Shown: positions 28,019-36,904, counted from the stretch's first letter. The stretch: DNA of 37,875 bases from Gallibacterium salpingitidis (GCF_001678495.1 NZ_JTJL01000045.1:1-37875); one strand, 5' to 3'. The notes: a model not told the origin generated them from the letters alone. Numbers and translations: made by a program.

Positions 28019-28891
28019 ATGGAACTTGTCATTATTAGTGGTCGTTCTGGTGCAGGAAAATCTATTGCGTTAAAGGCATTAGAAGATATTGGTTATTATT
28101 GTATTGATAACTTACCACTGTTTCTCATTCCACAGCTGATTGAAACTTTGCAAACCAGCCAACAAAACGTGGCGATCAGCGTTGATATTCGTAATATTCC
28201 GCTACAACCACAAGAATTAGAAGAAACATTAGAGCAATTACCGCAATCTTGTAATACGCAAATTATTTATCTTGATGCCGATCGTAATACGTTAATCCGT
28301 CGCTATAGCGATACTCGTCGTGCCCATCCATTGTCCAAAGATAATCTCTCTTTAGAAGGATCCATTGATTTAGAAAAAGAACGTCTAGAACCGTTATTTC
28401 AGCACGCCAATTTCATTATTGATACAACAAACTTATCCACACACCAATTGGCAGAAAAATTGCGTGAATTTGTGCATGGCAATGGTGACAAAGAGTTACA
28501 AATCATTATTAAATCATTTGGCTTTAAATACGGTATTCCGCAAGATGCTGATTATATTTTTGACGTACGTTTCTTACCAAACCCGCATTGGGAGCCTAAA
28601 TTACGCCCATTAACTGGACTCGACCAACCGATTATCGATTTTTTACGCCAATATGATGTTGTGCGTGAATTTCTCTATTCGACTCGAAACTATATTGAAA
28701 CTTGGTTGCCGCTATTGGAACAAAATAACCGTAGTTACCTTACTATTTGTATCGGTTGCACTGGTGGGAAACATCGTTCTGTTTATATCGCCCAACAATT
28801 GGCAGAATACTTTCAAGCGAAAGGAAAAAAGATTAAAATTCAGCACAATTCGTTACTACGTCAAGAACATAAAAACAGCAATAACAATTAA
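28019..28891 (+). CDS. rapZ: RNase adapter protein RapZ
   Basis: RapZ binds the sRNAs GlmY/GlmZ and delivers GlmZ to RNase E, tuning GlmS and amino-sugar synthesis. The 290-residue product has Walker A GRSGAGKS near the N-terminus, the DTTNLS segment mid-protein and the C-terminal [22 protein letters not shown] followed by a basic RNA-binding tail ([15 protein letters not shown]). ATG 28019 is preferred (GGGAGG 5 bases upstream) over the ATG at 28016, which is only 2 bases away. Follows ptsN by 34 bases and is the last gene of the lpt-ptsN-rapZ run before a tRNA. Confidence 0.95.
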   Translation: MELVIISGRSGAGKSIALKALEDIGYYCIDNLPLFLIPQLIETLQTSQQNVAISVDIRNIPLQPQELEETLEQLPQSCNTQIIYLDADRNTLIRRYSDTRRAHPLSKDNLSLEGSIDLEKERLEPLFQHANFIIDTTNLSTHQLAEKLREFVHGNGDKELQIIIKSFGFKYGIPQDADYIFDVRFLPNPHWEPKLRPLTGLDQPIIDFLRQYDVVREFLYSTRNYIETWLPLLEQNNRSYLTICIGCTGGKHRSVYIAQQLAEYFQAKGKKIKIQHNSLLRQEHKNSNNN

Positions 28892-28902
28892 TAAACAACT
28901 GC

Positions 28903-28979
28903 GAATGTGTAGCTCAGCTGGATAGAGCAACCCCCTCCTAAGGGGTAGGTCGGCGGTTCAAATCCGCCCACGTTCGCCA
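28903..28979 (+). tRNA. tRNA-Arg (anticodon CCT)
   Basis: A 77-base cloverleaf with encoded CCA. The acceptor stem GAATGTG pairs with CACGTTC (one wobble). The D arm is AGCTCAGCTGGATAGAGC, the anticodon stem ACCCC/GGGGT encloses the loop CTCCTAA with anticodon CCT, and the T arm is GGCGG/CCGCC around TTCAAAT. It reads the rare Arg codon AGG. tRNA-Arg(CCU) is a common integration site for islands, and the next gene is accessory-like. Confidence 0.96.
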
Positions 28980-28988
28980 TCTAAACCA

Positions 28989-29010
28989 ATTATTTATAAA
29001 TAATATTTTT
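28989..29010 (+). terminator. AT-rich hairpin after tRNA-Arg
   Basis: ATTATTTATAAATAAT (28989-29004) is self-complementary and is followed by TTTTT (29006-29010). It is a weak but plausible terminator for the tRNA transcript. Confidence 0.4.
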
Positions 29011-29034
29011 AAATATAAAATTAGTCCCTAGTTA

Positions 29035-29052
29035 AACTCCTAATTAGGAGTT
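29035..29052. repeat. Perfect 18-bp palindrome upstream of the AlbA_2 gene
   Basis: AACTCCTAATTAGGAGTT is a perfect inverted repeat with no spacer, 77 bases before the GTG start of the next gene. It may be an operator for a dimeric DNA-binding protein, possibly the AlbA_2 protein itself (inference). Confidence 0.6.
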
Positions 29053-29129
29053 GGAATGATCTTCTATCCATCGATATTTCTCTATATCATGAGATAAAAC
29101 AATCGCTAACTTATTGATAGGTAACTGTC

Positions 29130-31169
29130 GTGACACCACTCTCAATTAAAGATGAATTAGATCTACAAACACTATCTGAATCAGAAGAGTTAGAGTTTAA
29201 ATCTGCACAAGGACGTGATGGAAAAGGAAAACTCCCTGACGACTTTTGGCCCACTTACAGTGCTATGGCAAATTGTAGAGGTGGATATGTTATATTAGGT
29301 GTTAGTGAGAAGAAGGGAAAATTCAAAATTGAAGGTGTATCTAATATTGATCTTGTAAGAAAACAACTTTTTGACATTCTTAATAATAAAAATAAAGTTA
29401 ATCTTAATCTATTAAATAATAATAACTTAACTGTCCATATTATTAATGATAAACCAATTCTTATTATTCAAATTCCACCAGCTAAAAGGCAAGAAAAACC
29501 AATTTATCTTAATAACCAACCAATGAAAGAAACTTTTATTCGCTTAAACGAGAGTGATCATCGTTGTACAGAAGAACAAATAAAGCGGATGATGGCTGAG
29601 CAAATAGAATCTAGTAGAGATGACAAAATTCTAAAAGGTTTCTCTTTAGCTGATATTGATAAAGATAGTTTGCAAGCATATAAAAATCTTTTTGCCATAG
29701 CAAAACCAAATCATATATGGCTAGAGAAGGATCTATTAGAGTTATTCAAAAATATTGGTGGATGGCGGAAAGATAGACAAACAGGTGAAGAAGGAATCAC
29801 ACTTGCAGGAATCTTAATGTTTGGAACATGGGAAGCAATACAAGAGGCTGTCCCGTATTATTTCGTAGATTACCAAGAATTAGAACATTTTCAGGCTGAA
29901 CGTTGGACTGATCGTATATATCCCGATGGATCTTGGTCGGGAAATTTATTTGATTTTTATAGAAAGACATACCGTAAACTCATTGCTGATTTAAAAGTTC
30001 CCTTTAAACTAAAAAATGGAATTAGATTGGATCAATCAAAGACACATGAAGCTATTCGTGAAGCTCTTGTTAATACTTTAGTGCATACAGATTATTCTGG
30101 TAGGGCATCTATCTTAATAAAAAAACTTCCTGATAAATTGTCTTTCCGAAACCCAGGGTTAATGAGAATTTCCCCAGATATCGCAATAAAAGGCGGGGAA
30201 AGTGACTGTCGAAACCGACGCTTACATCAAATGTTTCTAATGATCGGTGCTGGTGAAAGAGCTGGTTCAGGTGTTCCTAAAATATATCGAGGATGGGAAC
30301 TTGCACAACTTCGCACGCCTAAACTATATGAACAATATATCCCTTCCGAGCAAACTATATTGGAATTACCAACTATTAGCTTAATTCCGCAAAATGTTAT
30401 TTCTCACTTAGAGCAAATTTTTGGTAATAGTTATCACCATTTAAATCATGAAGAACAAATGATAGTAACAACCGCAGCTATAGAAGGGTCGATAACTCAT
30501 ACGAGAGCTTGCCAATTAACAAGCAAACATTCTAGAGATGTTACACTTGCTCTACAAAAACTAATCAAAAAAGGGTTTCTCACAGCTAATGGACAAAAAA
30601 AGAATAAAATATATAGCTTACCTACTGGCTACACGATAACTACAGAATATCTTTTGCATTCATCGACAGCTAATTTACGTGAGAATACTAATAACTTAAC
30701 AGATAACACTAATAACTTAACAGATAACACTAATAACTTAACGGATAACACTAATAACTTAACGGATAACGTTAATAGCTTAACGGATAACACTAATAAC
30801 TTAACGGATAACGCTAATAACTTAACGGATAACACAAGAGATCACTTAGGAAGATATCTTCATTCTTCTGTAGATATGCCAATTATTGATACTCTTGACA
30901 CTTTAACAGAATCATTTAGGAATGAACTTCTCTCATCTACTGAAGAAGTACGAAAATATAAACGTTTACCACCTCCAAAAATGAGAGCCATTATCTATGA
31001 ACTATGTAAAGGACATTATGTTCGTACTGCAATTTTGGAAGTACTTTTAAATCGAAAAGCACAAAGCTTACGAGAAACATATTTAAAACCAATGGTAATA
31101 GAGGGGCTTCTTAAAATGACATTCCCTGATAAACCAAATTCTCCTCAACAAGGTTATACCTCAATTTAG
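29130..31169 (+). CDS. AlbA_2 (Schlafen-like) DNA-binding protein with HATPase domain and repeat linker
   Basis: A 679-residue multidomain protein. Residues about 10-150 are an AlbA_2 domain (LSESEELEFKSA, CRGGYVILGVSE), a DNA/RNA-binding fold. About 295-400 is a GHKL-like HATPase_c_4 domain (THEAIREALVNTLVHTDYSG, GAGERAGSGVPKI), usually annotated as RecG-like helicase although no helicase motor is present. About 435-500 is a winged helix. Next is a linker of seven TNNLTDN repeats (about 520-568), then a second winged-helix-like C-terminal region (KMRAIIYELCKGHYVRTAILEVLLNRKAQS). Such proteins occur as predicted regulators and in defence islands; the function here is unknown. The start is GTG with a weak AGG upstream. 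It sits between tRNA-Arg and tadA, has an Asn-rich composition, and is probably acquired. Confidence 0.85.
   Translation: MTPLSIKDELDLQTLSESEELEFKSAQGRDGKGKLPDDFWPTYSAMANCRGGYVILGVSEKKGKFKIEGVSNIDLVRKQLFDILNNKNKVNLNLLNNNNLTVHIINDKPILIIQIPPAKRQEKPIYLNNQPMKETFIRLNESDHRCTEEQIKRMMAEQIESSRDDKILKGFSLADIDKDSLQAYKNLFAIAKPNHIWLEKDLLELFKNIGGWRKDRQTGEEGITLAGILMFGTWEAIQEAVPYYFVDYQELEHFQAERWTDRIYPDGSWSGNLFDFYRKTYRKLIADLKVPFKLKNGIRLDQSKTHEAIREALVNTLVHTDYSGRASILIKKLPDKLSFRNPGLMRISPDIAIKGGESDCRNRRLHQMFLMIGAGERAGSGVPKIYRGWELAQLRTPKLYEQYIPSEQTILELPTISLIPQNVISHLEQIFGNSYHHLNHEEQMIVTTAAIEGSITHTRACQLTSKHSRDVTLALQKLIKKGFLTANGQKKNKIYSLPTGYTITTEYLLHSSTANLRENTNNLTDNTNNLTDNTNNLTDNTNNLTDNVNSLTDNTNNLTDNANNLTDNTRDHLGRYLHSSVDMPIIDTLDTLTESFRNELLSSTEEVRKYKRLPPPKMRAIIYELCKGHYVRTAILEVLLNRKAQSLRETYLKPMVIEGLLKMTFPDKPNSPQQGYTSI
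30687..30833 (+). repeat. Seven tandem 21-bp repeats inside the AlbA_2 gene
   Basis: The unit ACTAATAACTTAACRGATAAC is repeated seven times without interruption. Units 1-2 have ACA and units 3-7 have ACG in the fifth codon; unit 5 (GTT, AGC) and unit 7 (GCT) carry substitutions. The protein reads TNNLTDN per unit. Because 21 is a multiple of three, copy-number change keeps the frame and alters only linker length. Confidence 0.97.
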
Positions 31170-31183
31170 TATTTGAAACAGAT

Positions 31184-31693
31184 ATGACAGAACAAGATCA
31201 GAAATTTATGCGTCATGCACTGCTGCTTGCGGACAAAGCGGCAGAAATAGGGGAAATTCCTGTTGGTGCCGTTCTCGTGAATGAACAGGGTGAAATTCTT
31301 GCTGAAGGCTGGAATCAATCCATAACACTTTCTGATCCTACTGCTCATGCTGAAATTATCGCTTTACGGCAAGCTGGAGCAAAAATCCAAAATTATCGTT
31401 TATTGAATACGACATTATATGTCACTTTAGAACCTTGCCCGATGTGTGCTGGAGCTATTTTACATAGTCGTATCAAGCGTTTAGTGTTTGGGGCAATGGA
31501 TTACAAAACCGGCGCTATCGGTTCACGTTTTCATTTGTTTGATGATTATCGTATGAACCATATTGTAGAAATCACCTCTGGCGTATTGGCAGAAGAGTGC
31601 AGTACTAAGATCAGCCAATTTTTTCAACAACGCCGAGCACAACAAAAATTAGCGAAGCAAGCTATCTTGAAAAGCGATAATCACAGCGAATAA
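31184..31693 (+). CDS. tadA: tRNA-specific adenosine deaminase TadA
   Basis: Converts A34 to inosine in tRNA-Arg(ACG), an essential wobble modification. The 169-residue protein has the zinc/proton-shuttle motif HAE at residues 55-57 (TAHAEI) and PCPMC at 84-88, plus the family segment RIKRLVFGAMDYKTGA. The start is weakly preceded by GAAAC. It begins 14 bases after the AlbA_2 gene with no visible promoter between, so it may be transcribed through from that gene or from a promoter inside it. Confidence 0.96.
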   Translation: MTEQDQKFMRHALLLADKAAEIGEIPVGAVLVNEQGEILAEGWNQSITLSDPTAHAEIIALRQAGAKIQNYRLLNTTLYVTLEPCPMCAGAILHSRIKRLVFGAMDYKTGAIGSRFHLFDDYRMNHIVEITSGVLAEECSTKISQFFQQRRAQQKLAKQAILKSDNHSE

Positions 31694-31779
31694 CTAACTA
31701 TAATTTTTCTACGCCAAAACTTTATTTCATATAACAAATTATTATTAATAACCCTACTACTCCTATGTGAATTATCGTT

Positions 31780-31785
31780 TATAAT
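31780..31785 (+). promoter_or_regulatory. -10 element upstream of yafJ
   Basis: A perfect TATAAT about 43 bases before the yafJ start. The corresponding -35 is poor, so the promoter call is tentative. Confidence 0.4.
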
Positions 31786-31827
31786 AAGCACTCTTTTTCA
31801 CTCATTTAAGTTTTCATAGGTTAATTT

Positions 31828-32655
31828 ATGTGTCAATTACTGGGAATGAATTGTAATACCCCAACAGACATCGTGTTTTCCTTTGAAGGGTTCCGTCGTC
31901 GCGCAGGTATTACTGATTGCCATTCTGATGGTTTCGGGATTGCTTTCTTTGAAGGTAAAGGTGTGCGTGTATTTCGTGATGATAAGCCATGTAGTTCATC
32001 ACCAATCGCTGACTGCGTAAAACAATATCATATCAAATCACTCAATGTGATTGCGCATATTCGTAAAGCGACACAAGGTGATGTTACATTAGAAAATACC
32101 CATCCTTTTATGCGTGAAATTTGGGGTGAAAATTGGGTTTTCGCTCATAACGGTAATTTAAAAACTTTACCAGATCTTTCTGATTGTCGTGCACAACCAA
32201 TTGGTTCCACTGACTCAGAAGCAGCTTTCTGTTATATGGCAGAATTTCTCAAACGTCGTTATTTACGTAAACCAAGTGAAGATGAAATTTTTGCAGCAGT
32301 GTATGAAGTAACACAAGAATTATCACAACTTGGTACTTTTAATTTCATTTTATCTAATGGGCAATTTATGATTGCACATTGCTCAACATTTTTACACTAT
32401 CTCACTCGCAAAGCACCTTTCGGTAAAGCTTTTCGCGTAGATGATGATGGTTTTATTGATTTTAATGATTATGCAAAACCAGGCGATAAAGTAACGATAA
32501 TTTCGACGCAACCTCTTACCAAAAATGAAGCTTGGACCAAAATGGAAAATGGCGGATTTGTGATGTTTAAAGAAGGGGAAAAAGTTAAAGAGATTATTGG
32601 TAAAGCAAAACAAATTGAAGATGATGGTACATTAGGTAATATGAAAATTGCTTAA
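31828..32655 (+). CDS. yafJ: Class II glutamine amidotransferase YafJ
   Basis: A putative N-terminal-nucleophile amidotransferase. The 275-residue product begins MCQLLGMNCNTPTD; Cys2 becomes the catalytic N-terminal Cys after Met removal. HIRKATQGDVTLENTHPF, FAHNGNL and GSTDSEAAF are the glutaminase-fold motifs and align well with E. coli YafJ (255 residues). The synthase partner and substrate are unknown. AGG lies 8 bases before the ATG. Single gene with its own terminator. Confidence 0.92.
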   Translation: MCQLLGMNCNTPTDIVFSFEGFRRRAGITDCHSDGFGIAFFEGKGVRVFRDDKPCSSSPIADCVKQYHIKSLNVIAHIRKATQGDVTLENTHPFMREIWGENWVFAHNGNLKTLPDLSDCRAQPIGSTDSEAAFCYMAEFLKRRYLRKPSEDEIFAAVYEVTQELSQLGTFNFILSNGQFMIAHCSTFLHYLTRKAPFGKAFRVDDDGFIDFNDYAKPGDKVTIISTQPLTKNEAWTKMENGGFVMFKEGEKVKEIIGKAKQIEDDGTLGNMKIA

Positions 32656-32679
32656 AACCTCTCCACTTTAATAACAAGA

Positions 32680-32715
32680 AACGGTATTAAGAAATTACGC
32701 TTAATACCGTTTTTT
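32680..32715 (+). terminator. Rho-independent terminator after yafJ
   Basis: A perfect 12-bp stem (AACGGTATTAAG with CTTAATACCGTT), an 8-base loop and a T-run to 32715. Confidence 0.93.
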
Positions 32716-32793
32716 ATAACTTAATACAGGAAGTCATATCAAACCTTCTCTCGCTACTAACACGTCTATAGCACAGCCATGAACAATTCGATT

Positions 32794-33678
32794 CTATTTC
32801 TCCGCAAATCCCTCTTTTAACACAGTGAGAACTTTTGCCACTTTAGCAGAGTAATTACGGTGCGCAGTGACAGCATAAATATTTTCTTCACGCAACGGGA
32901 CATCAGGAAACAGCACCGTCAATCTTCCTTGCTCGACAAAAGCACTGATTTCTCCCTCTAATGCTACCGTCACACCAAGTCCAGCAAGTGCCAACATCGT
33001 TGAAGATTCTACGGAATATAAGCAATCTATGCGATTAGGAGGAAGACTATGCGGTAAATCTAGAGCAGCAAACATATTGTATAAAATCTGCTCATGAGGA
33101 TTTAACCAATCCGCATGATAAAGATCTACAATTTTCTGAATAGGTTTTTTAGCTAAATATTCTGGAGATGCACAAATCCACAGTTTCCAACGAGCTAATA
33201 AACGTTCTATCGTGTCTAACTGCCCCGAATGGTCTCCCACTCGTAAAGCAATATCGATGTTTTCATCTATCAAATTCACATAACGATCACTTGCCAATAA
33301 AACAATCCGAATCAGTGGATAATCGGTATTAATTTTCTGCAAACAACGCGCTAATGCTGCAGATTTCATAAAACCTGAGGGCAAACTAATCCGCACTTCT
33401 CCCTCTGGTTCACTACGCAAATTCAACATTGATTGCTCAATTTCATTTGATAGTTTTTCTAGTTTTTCAGCATGTTGAAAGAGCAACTTACCCGCATCGG
33501 TTAAATAGAGTTTACGCGTGGTGCGGTGCATTAACTTGATTTGATAATGCAGCTCTAAATTACGCAGATGCTGACTAATAGCACTCGTCGTCATACCGAG
33601 GTGAGCTGCCGCAGCATTCATACTGCCATGTTTCACCACTGCTGCAAAAATCAAAATAAGTTTGTGATAGTCCATCAT
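32794..33678 (-). CDS. LysR-family transcriptional regulator
   Basis: A 294-residue LysR regulator. The helix-turn-helix is GSMNAAAAHLGMTTSAISQHLRNLE, then a linker helix and a periplasmic-binding-like effector domain starting near EGEVRISLPSG. It resembles the CrgA/DsdC-type group that often controls a divergent oxidoreductase. GAGGG precedes the ATG pair at 33678. It is divergent from the dinucleotide-binding reductase at 34181 (502-base gap), its likely target, and a decayed copy of its own HTH coding sequence lies just upstream. Confidence 0.9.
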   Translation of the reverse strand: MMDYHKLILIFAAVVKHGSMNAAAAHLGMTTSAISQHLRNLELHYQIKLMHRTTRKLYLTDAGKLLFQHAEKLEKLSNEIEQSMLNLRSEPEGEVRISLPSGFMKSAALARCLQKINTDYPLIRIVLLASDRYVNLIDENIDIALRVGDHSGQLDTIERLLARWKLWICASPEYLAKKPIQKIVDLYHADWLNPHEQILYNMFAALDLPHSLPPNRIDCLYSVESSTMLALAGLGVTVALEGEISAFVEQGRLTVLFPDVPLREENIYAVTAHRNYSAKVAKVLTVLKEGFAEK

Positions 33679-33690
33679 AACTTTCCCTCA

Positions 33691-33765
33691 CACTAAAGTT
33701 GCTACCGAAGCATTCAAATTGCCATATTTCATGCCAAAATTTGTTCTAGTTACAATCAATTTCAC
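33691..33765 (-). pseudogene. Decayed copy of a LysR helix-turn-helix coding sequence
   Basis: On the minus strand the peptide KYGNLNASVATLV precedes a TGA (33688-33690) and parallels KHGSMNAAAAHLG in the intact LysR gene 32794-33678. A 22-base stretch (GCATTCAAATTGCCATATTTCA on the plus strand) matches the intact gene at 19 positions. The frame is short, with KLI at about the equivalent position upstream. It looks like a remnant of a second LysR gene or a partial duplication. No function expected. Confidence 0.6.
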
Positions 33766-33975
33766 TCGAACCGATTGCTTCACTTCAAACTCCCAAATTT
33801 ACGCAAATGACAATTAACTAATTCACAGTACCGTATTTCGCTATAACGACAAAAATCTATCTTCAATTGAGAAATAAACAATTATTAAGTAAAACTTAAA
33901 ATAATTATTATAAAAACCGCAATTATCAAATATAACTTTATTATATAGAATACTTACCTGTGTGACAAACAATGC

Positions 33976-33994
33976 TTACCCAATGATTGGGTAA
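33976..33994. promoter_or_regulatory. Palindromic operator candidate
   Basis: TTACCCAATGATTGGGTAA is a perfect palindrome around a single central G, as expected for a dimeric regulator. It lies 187 bases before the reductase start and 298 bases before the LysR start. The binding protein is unknown; LysR is the obvious candidate, although its usual box has the form T-N11-A. Confidence 0.5.
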
Positions 33995-34180
33995 ACATTG
34001 ATTTATCTATCGTAAGCTAGCGTTTTTACAGTTGTCCTTATTGAATTGGCAAAGCTATTACGCATCATCCTTGCGATGTAATAAGGACTTAATGGAGCTG
34101 TCTTCTATCAATGGGTAAAAGACAAAGTAATGCAATGTTATTCGATTAAATAATACAATTCTTGAAATGAGGTAAATAAA

Positions 34181-34753
34181 ATGACAGTGACTATTTTTGG
34201 TAAAGGTAATATGGCTAAAGCAATCGCAAAAAACTTTGAGCTTGCTGGTAATAAGGTAGAATTTATCGGTCAAGAAGCTGATGCCACCATTCATGGTAAT
34301 ATCGTTGTATTCGCTGTACCTTATACAGCGATTGATGACATTATAGGTAAATACCAAACTCAATTAGCAGGTAAAGTAGTGATCGATATTACTAACCCTG
34401 TAGATTTCTCGACAATGGATGACTTGGTGATACCTGCAGATACTTCTGCCGCAGAAATTATTCAGAAGAAATTGTCTCAAAGTGAAGTTGTTAAGGGTTT
34501 TAATACCACTTTTGCGGCAACTTTAGTCAGCGGTGAAATCACCAAAGGTGTTCCTACTACAGTACAATTGGCTTCTGACTCTACACAAGCTAAGGAAAAA
34601 GTACAGGCAGCATTAAAAGGAAGTCCTTTAGCGTTTATTGATGCAGGTGCTCTTAAACGTGCTCGCCAGTTGGAAGCTTTAGGATTCTTAAATATTTCAC
34701 TCGCAGTACGTGAACAAATTTCATGGACTGGTGGTTTTGCGATTTATCACTAA
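34181..34753 (+). CDS. Dinucleotide-binding reductase, F420-dependent NADP reductase-like family
   Basis: A 190-residue Rossmann protein of the F420_oxidored type. The cofactor motif is TIFGKGNMAKAIAKNF at the N-terminus, followed by VVFAVPYTAIDDII, VVIDITNPVDF and VVKGFNTTFAATL, and it ends FAIYH. Organisms of this kind are not known to make F420, so NAD(P)H is the more likely cofactor; the substrate is unknown. GAGG lies 9 bases before the ATG. It is divergent from a LysR regulator. Confidence 0.82.
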   Translation: MTVTIFGKGNMAKAIAKNFELAGNKVEFIGQEADATIHGNIVVFAVPYTAIDDIIGKYQTQLAGKVVIDITNPVDFSTMDDLVIPADTSAAEIIQKKLSQSEVVKGFNTTFAATLVSGEITKGVPTTVQLASDSTQAKEKVQAALKGSPLAFIDAGALKRARQLEALGFLNISLAVREQISWTGGFAIYH

Positions 34754-34761
34754 GATAGTTG

Positions 34762-34780
34762 AGGGGGCTCAGTTCCCCCT
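34762..34780 (+). terminator. GC-rich hairpin after the reductase gene
   Basis: AGGGGG (34762-34767) pairs with CCCCCT (34775-34780) around a 7-base loop, 8 bases after the reductase stop. There is no T-run, so it may only stabilise the 3' end or cause pausing. The bidirectional terminator at 34863-34891 follows. Confidence 0.4.
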
Positions 34781-34862
34781 GAGATTAAATTATTGGCAGA
34801 TAAATGCAATAAACTATTTTTATTCTATATGTCATCATCTTATATATTGATTCTACACAAAC

Positions 34863-34891
34863 AAAAACTGCACCAATCGGTGCAGTTTTTT
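34863..34891. terminator. Bidirectional terminator between the reductase gene and eno
   Basis: AAAAACTGCACC (34863-34874) pairs with GGTGCAGTTTTT (34879-34890) around a 4-base loop, with T-runs on both strands. Confidence 0.93.
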
Positions 34892-34915
34892 CTTCTTTAA
34901 TTGTTAAAGTAACAA

Positions 34916-36259
<1,344 letters not shown>

Positions 36260-36315
36260 TCAAAAAACGCTGCTAATATTAAAACGATTTTTAATTTTTG
36301 TCTTGTAAAAAATGA

Positions 36316-36331
36316 TGTGAACTTGATCACA
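36316..36331. promoter_or_regulatory. CRP-binding site between eno and the DUF805 gene
   Basis: TGTGAACTTGATCACA has both conserved half-sites of the CRP consensus (TGTGA-N6-TCACA). It lies 99 bases upstream of the eno start and 136 bases upstream of the DUF805 gene, so it could act on either strand. Its exact distance to a promoter is unclear. Confidence 0.65.
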
Positions 36332-36376
36332 ATTAAGATTTTTTATTGCCATTAAAATCTAACGGTAATTCCTAGT

Positions 36377-36402
36377 AAAAAGCGACAAACTTTTCGCTTT
36401 TT
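36377..36402. other. Terminator-like hairpin in the eno/DUF805 intergenic region
   Basis: AAAAAGCGA (36377-36385) and TCGCTTTTT (36394-36402) form a 9-bp stem with an 8-base loop and T-rich ends on both strands. Both neighbouring genes run away from it, so it terminates no annotated gene. It may mark the end of an unannotated small transcript or shape the DUF805 promoter region (-10 TATAAT at 36418-36423). Confidence 0.45.
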
Positions 36403-36466
36403 GCAATGGTTTCCTTGTATAATTGCTGACTTTCTTTAAATAGGCTCTTTTTTAATCACTAACATT

Positions 36467-36904
36467 ATGTATATTACTCAAGCACTCTTTTCATTCAAAG
36501 GAAGATTAAACCGCCAAGGGTTCTGGATTGGTAGCGGTATCTGTGCAATAACATTATTTATCGCTGCAAACCTGATCCCGATTGAAAGCATATTGCAAAA
36601 AACATTGAGCTCGGTATTTGCCATTTTACCTTTATTATTAATTATTTATTGTTGGTTAGCGGTTATCGTTAAACGTTTGCATGATCGTGGACGCTCAGCT
36701 GCCGCATTGACTATTCTATTAGTACCACTTTGCTGTTTAATGATTGCTCCATATAGCCAAGGCTTTATGCAATTCTTGCTAGGAACATTTTTACCTATTT
36801 TTATTCTTGCTATGTTGTTAATGGAATGGGGCGTATTCTTAGGACAACCACAAGAAAACCGTTATGGTACGAAAGGCGAAACTATTACATTTAAAAAAGG
36901 ATAA
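36467..36904 (+). CDS. DUF805 family inner-membrane protein
   Basis: A 145-residue protein with about four hydrophobic segments ([69 protein letters not shown]). The family marks are the N-terminal [15 protein letters not shown] and [12 protein letters not shown] between helices two and three, as in E. coli YhaH/YhaI. Molecular function is unknown. It ends four bases before the engB start, so the two genes are probably coupled. Confidence 0.85.
   Translation: MYITQALFSFKGRLNRQGFWIGSGICAITLFIAANLIPIESILQKTLSSVFAILPLLLIIYCWLAVIVKRLHDRGRSAAALTILLVPLCCLMIAPYSQGFMQFLLGTFLPIFILAMLLMEWGVFLGQPQENRYGTKGETITFKKG

Larger units (their letters stand above)
33679..34180. other. 502-base intergenic region between the divergent LysR and reductase genes
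   Basis: It holds the decayed LysR HTH copy (33691-33765), a 19-bp palindrome (33976-33994) and an inverted repeat GTCCTTATT/AATAAGGAC (34034-34042 with 34080-34088) that would form a 9-bp stem in the 5' leader of the reductase message, with a smaller GCATC/GATG pairing inside it. The rest is AT-rich, with no ORF I can support. Confidence 0.6.

Noticed and set aside
30687..30833. CRISPR array
   Set aside because: The repeats are contiguous, without spacers, and in frame inside a gene.
30629..30835. 68-codon minus-strand ORF with repeated LSVKLL
   Set aside because: It is only the reverse reading of the 21-bp repeats in the AlbA_2 gene; no ribosome-binding site or independent support.
28965..31200. 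Direct repeat of the tRNA-Arg 3' end marking an integrated island
   Set aside because: I looked for a second copy of the tRNA end near tadA and saw none, and no integrase is present.
34058..34363. 101-codon minus-strand ORF over the reductase start
   Set aside because: Shadow of the reductase gene; composition not protein-like.
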